From: WHTI01 sp963826105
GTDB lineage: Bacteria > Actinomycetota > CADDZG01 > WHSQ01
NCBI GenBank assembly: GCA_963826105.1
Contig: CAWGWA010000006.1
Location: 1 to 64,000 of the forward strand
Direction: 5' to 3'
Length of the DNA stretch: 64,000 nucleotides
Shown here in pieces: positions 61,935 to 64,000 of the stretch (its first letter is position 1; every line of letters begins with the position of its first letter). A program made the translations under genes and the position numbers. The notes under the pieces were generated by a model that was not told where the DNA came from, ran no database searches, and saw only the letters and a program-made list of their open reading frames with translations.

Positions 61935-62936
61935 ATGCAGAAGAGGGTATTCAGCGGAGTACAGCCCACCGGAACCCCGCACCTCGGGAACTACCTCGGG
62001 GCGTTCCGGAACTGGGTGCCGCTACAGGAGGAGTACGAGGCCTTCTACTGCATCGTCGACCTACACACGCTGACGTTGCCGTGGGACCCCAAGACCCTGA
62101 ACCAGAGGATCGTTGAGGGGGCTGCAGCACTGTTCGCGGTGGGGGTCGATCCGGCCCGCTCGGTCGTGTTCCGGCAGTCCCACGCCCCCCAGCACTCCGA
62201 ACTTGCCTGGATCCTGACGTGCATCGGCCGCATGGGTGAATTGCGGCGAATGATCCAGTTCAAGGAGAAATCCAAGGGGGGAGACGCCGAGTCGATCGGC
62301 GCCGGGTTGTTCACCTACCCGGTCCTGCAGGCGGCCGACGTCCTGCTGTACCAGGCCCATGGTGTCCCTGTCGGGGAGGACCAGCGCCAGCACATCGAGC
62401 TGATGCGGGACCTCGCTATCCGCTTCAATTCGACCTTCGGAGACACGTTCGTGGTCCCCGAGGCGTTCATCGCTAAGGAGGGGGCCCGGATCATGGCCCT
62501 CGACGACCCCACCGACAAGATGAGCAAGAGCTCGGTCCGGCCCAATTCGGTCGTCAACCTGACCGATGAGCCGACGATGGTGGCCAAGAAGATCAGATCG
62601 GCCGTCACCGATTCCGGGAGCGAGGTGGTGGCGGGCCCCGAGAAGCCCGCCCTGACGAACCTCCTAACGATCTTCTCCCTGTTCGACGGGTCCACGATCC
62701 CGGAACTCGAAGCCCGCTTTGCCGGCTCCGGTTACGGGGACTTCAAGACCGCCCTCGCCGAGGTCGTGGTGGAGGGATTGCGCCCGATCCGGGAGCGTTA
62801 CCTCGAGTTGATGGGGGACCCGGGGGAGCTGAACCGCCTCCTGAGCGAGGGGGCTGCGGCCGCGGTGGAGGTTGCCGAAGGGACGATGGTTACGGTGTGG
62901 GACAGGGTGGGGTTGGGCTCTCGACCCGGTCCGTAG
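61935..62936 (+). CDS. trpS: Tryptophanyl-tRNA synthetase
   Basis: Class I synthetase of 333 residues that charges tRNA-Trp. The HIGH-like motif is in GVQPTGTPHLGNYLGAFRNW, the KMSKS motif is DDPTDKMSKSSVRPNS, and DVLLYQAHGVPVGEDQRQHI is the conserved central text. ATG 61935. The 76-base leader is too short for a T-box. In related genomes trpS is often next to the M50 gene and scpA, so this is the usual order. Confidence 0.96.
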   Translation: MQKRVFSGVQPTGTPHLGNYLGAFRNWVPLQEEYEAFYCIVDLHTLTLPWDPKTLNQRIVEGAAALFAVGVDPARSVVFRQSHAPQHSELAWILTCIGRMGELRRMIQFKEKSKGGDAESIGAGLFTYPVLQAADVLLYQAHGVPVGEDQRQHIELMRDLAIRFNSTFGDTFVVPEAFIAKEGARIMALDDPTDKMSKSSVRPNSVVNLTDEPTMVAKKIRSAVTDSGSEVVAGPEKPALTNLLTIFSLFDGSTIPELEARFAGSGYGDFKTALAEVVVEGLRPIRERYLELMGDPGELNRLLSEGAAAAVEVAEGTMVTVWDRVGLGSRPGP

Positions 62937-63031
62937 TTGCCTCCCGCAAGGCCGGATTTCCGCCCCCCATGTGCGCCCGCGAGGTAGCCTGAGCGGCGTC
63001 CGTAGGCGGCAAACGGCGGGGATGAATAGAC

Positions 63032-63041
63032 TTGTCGACAA
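63032..63041. promoter_or_regulatory. Palindrome TTGTCGACAA at the scpA promoter
   Basis: A symmetric 10-mer sharing the GTCGAC core of family A. It begins within a likely -10 element, TAGACT (63027-63032), 24 bases before the scpA start. If the RHH protein binds family A, it could also control scpA. Ribosome-binding text GAGAGGACC follows. Confidence 0.45.
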
Positions 63042-63064
63042 ATAGTTACCGAGAGGACCGGTAG

Positions 63065-63886
63065 GTGGCGTACGAGGTCAAGACCGACGTGTTCCAGGGT
63101 CCGATCGACCTGCTGCTGCAGTTGATCACCCGCCAGCGCGTCGACATCTACGAGGTTTCTCTCTCCGAGATCACCGACGAATTCCTGGCCGCAACCCGCC
63201 GGATGGAGACGCTCGATCTCGAATCGGCGACCGGGTTCCTCGTGGTCGCGGCAACCCTCCTCGAGCTCAAGTCCCTGCGGCTGTTGCCGTCGAGGGCGGG
63301 GGACCCGTCCGAGGGGCGCTTGCTGGAGGAGCGCGACCTGCTGCTCGCCCGGTTGGTCGAATGCGCGACCTACCGGGAGGCAGGCTCGTGGGTGAACGCA
63401 GGGCTCGCGGCCGGAGGCCGGTTCTTCGCCCGTACCGCCGGTCTGGAGCCCCAGTTTCTCGATCTCGCCCCCGATCTCCTGGCCCGTGTAAGCGTTCAAG
63501 ACATCGCCCGGCGCGCCGGCGAGGCGCTGACGCCGAAGCCGGATCCGGTGATCGACACCACCCACGTCAACCCCGTAACCGCCTCGGTCAAGGACGCGAT
63601 CGTGGAGCTGTGCGTCCGCCTCGAGGCCTCCTCACGGGTGAGCTTCGACGAGCTCTGTGGTCGCATCACCGAGCGCATCGAGGTCGTAGTGCGGTTCCTG
63701 GCCCTCCTGGAGCTCTTCAAGGCTGGCGCCGTGGACCTCGGCCAGGCGGATCGTTTCGGGGACATCGTGGCCACCTGGACCGGTGAGGTCGACGTCCACG
63801 AGGTGGTCGCCGATGCCGAGGAGTACACGGTCGATATCTCCGAGCCGGTCCAGAAACAGCCGGTCCAGATAGACGAGAGGTCGTGA
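63065..63886 (+). CDS. scpA: ScpA condensin subunit
   Basis: Kleisin partner of SMC in chromosome condensation and segregation. 273 residues, GTG at 63065. N-terminal VKTDVFQGPIDLLLQLITRQ and VDIYEVSLSEITDEFLAA, then FLVVAATLLELKSLRLLPSR; the C-terminal winged helix includes VVVRFLALLELFKAGAVDLG. The stop shares TGATG with scpB. Confidence 0.94.
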   Translation: MAYEVKTDVFQGPIDLLLQLITRQRVDIYEVSLSEITDEFLAATRRMETLDLESATGFLVVAATLLELKSLRLLPSRAGDPSEGRLLEERDLLLARLVECATYREAGSWVNAGLAAGGRFFARTAGLEPQFLDLAPDLLARVSVQDIARRAGEALTPKPDPVIDTTHVNPVTASVKDAIVELCVRLEASSRVSFDELCGRITERIEVVVRFLALLELFKAGAVDLGQADRFGDIVATWTGEVDVHEVVADAEEYTVDISEPVQKQPVQIDERS

Positions 63887-64000
63887 TGGTGCAGCCCGAG
63901 AGGAAGATCGTCGAATCCATCCTGTTGCTGGCCGACGAGCCGGTGGCCGCCCGCCTGATCGGGGAGGTCCTCGAGCGTCCCAAGAGCGAGGTCGAGGCGA
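63886..64000 (+). CDS. scpB: ScpB condensin subunit, N-terminal part
   Basis: ATG at 63886 (overlapping the scpA stop) opens MVQPERKIVESILLLADEPV and continues to ERPKSEVEA at the window edge. This is the first winged-helix domain of ScpB, which binds ScpA and SMC. Cut by the right end of the window. Confidence 0.9.
   Translation, partial: MVQPERKIVESILLLADEPVAARLIGEVLERPKSEVEA

Overview
The window is a composite, and I read it as a chimeric assembly of at least six DNA pieces with no Ns between them. (A) about 1-3760 is Streptomyces-like, with many frameshifts. It carries recN, nadK, tlyA, a small acidic protein and a Lys/Ala-rich tail protein, all on the minus strand. (B) about 3760-5400 is a frameshifted proteobacterial-type modB-modC pair. 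(C, D) about 5400-5810 and 5810-6770 hold fragments of a repeat-protein C-terminus and of a lipoprotein that resembles the N-terminal part of a VIT/VWA-type protein. (E) about 6775-17470 is a clean high-GC actinobacterial piece, probably Thermoleophilia-like. It holds a truncated saccharopine-dehydrogenase-like gene, an S9 peptidase, two cupins, and the heat-shock set dnaK-grpE-dnaJ-hspR-clpB. (F/G) about 17470-64000 starts inside a group I intron in 23S rRNA and runs through the 23S 3' end and 5S into a long, mostly intact stretch of a deep-branching actinomycete chromosome. Piece assignments rest on recognised gene families and on genes that break off; they were not checked by alignment.

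Layout of the long piece. 18.3-30 kb holds accessory and metabolic genes: a RibD-like reductase, a TPR protein, an MBL hydrolase, a lipid kinase, DUF1015, tryptophan 2,3-dioxygenase, a glutaryl-CoA-dehydrogenase-like enzyme, a propeller lipoprotein, a HAD phosphatase, and two paralogous small secreted proteins around a DinB gene. 30-36 kb holds an EamA transporter, a CoA-binding protein and a potassium locus made of a KimA-like permease divergent from a short KdpD-like kinase and KdpE. 36.7-38.3 kb holds a PfkB kinase and a rhomboid protease. 38.3-64 kb follows the mycobacterial Rv1694-Rv1710 gene order: KT-tail protein, small acidic protein, tlyA, nadK, [DUF4383, an SOS-box-controlled DUF222-HNH gene and an exported protein inserted], recN, steA, steB/mctB, [murJ, glycosyltransferase, membrane phosphatase-like protein, MraY/WecA-like enzyme inserted], pyrG, ald, xerD, a DksA/TraR-like protein, phosphopentomutase, parA, an RHH partner, [a 1.6 kb gene-free region, an M50 protease, trpS], scpA and scpB (cut by the window edge).

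The most interesting candidate is at 58.3-61.2 kb plus 63.0 kb. A ParA ATPase overlaps a gene for a small ribbon-helix-helix protein. A 1.6 kb gene-free region follows and is full of short palindromic and direct repeats in several families. Related sites sit at the parA and scpA promoters, and some lie inside the RHH coding sequence. This looks like a plasmid-type ParA-RHH-centromere module built into the chromosomal condensin (scpAB) locus. Other notable items are the group I intron remnant at the peptidyl-transferase loop of 23S rRNA, a perfect LexA box overlapping the start of the DUF222-HNH gene, and the potassium locus.

I saw no CRISPR array, insertion sequence, prophage or tRNA gene.
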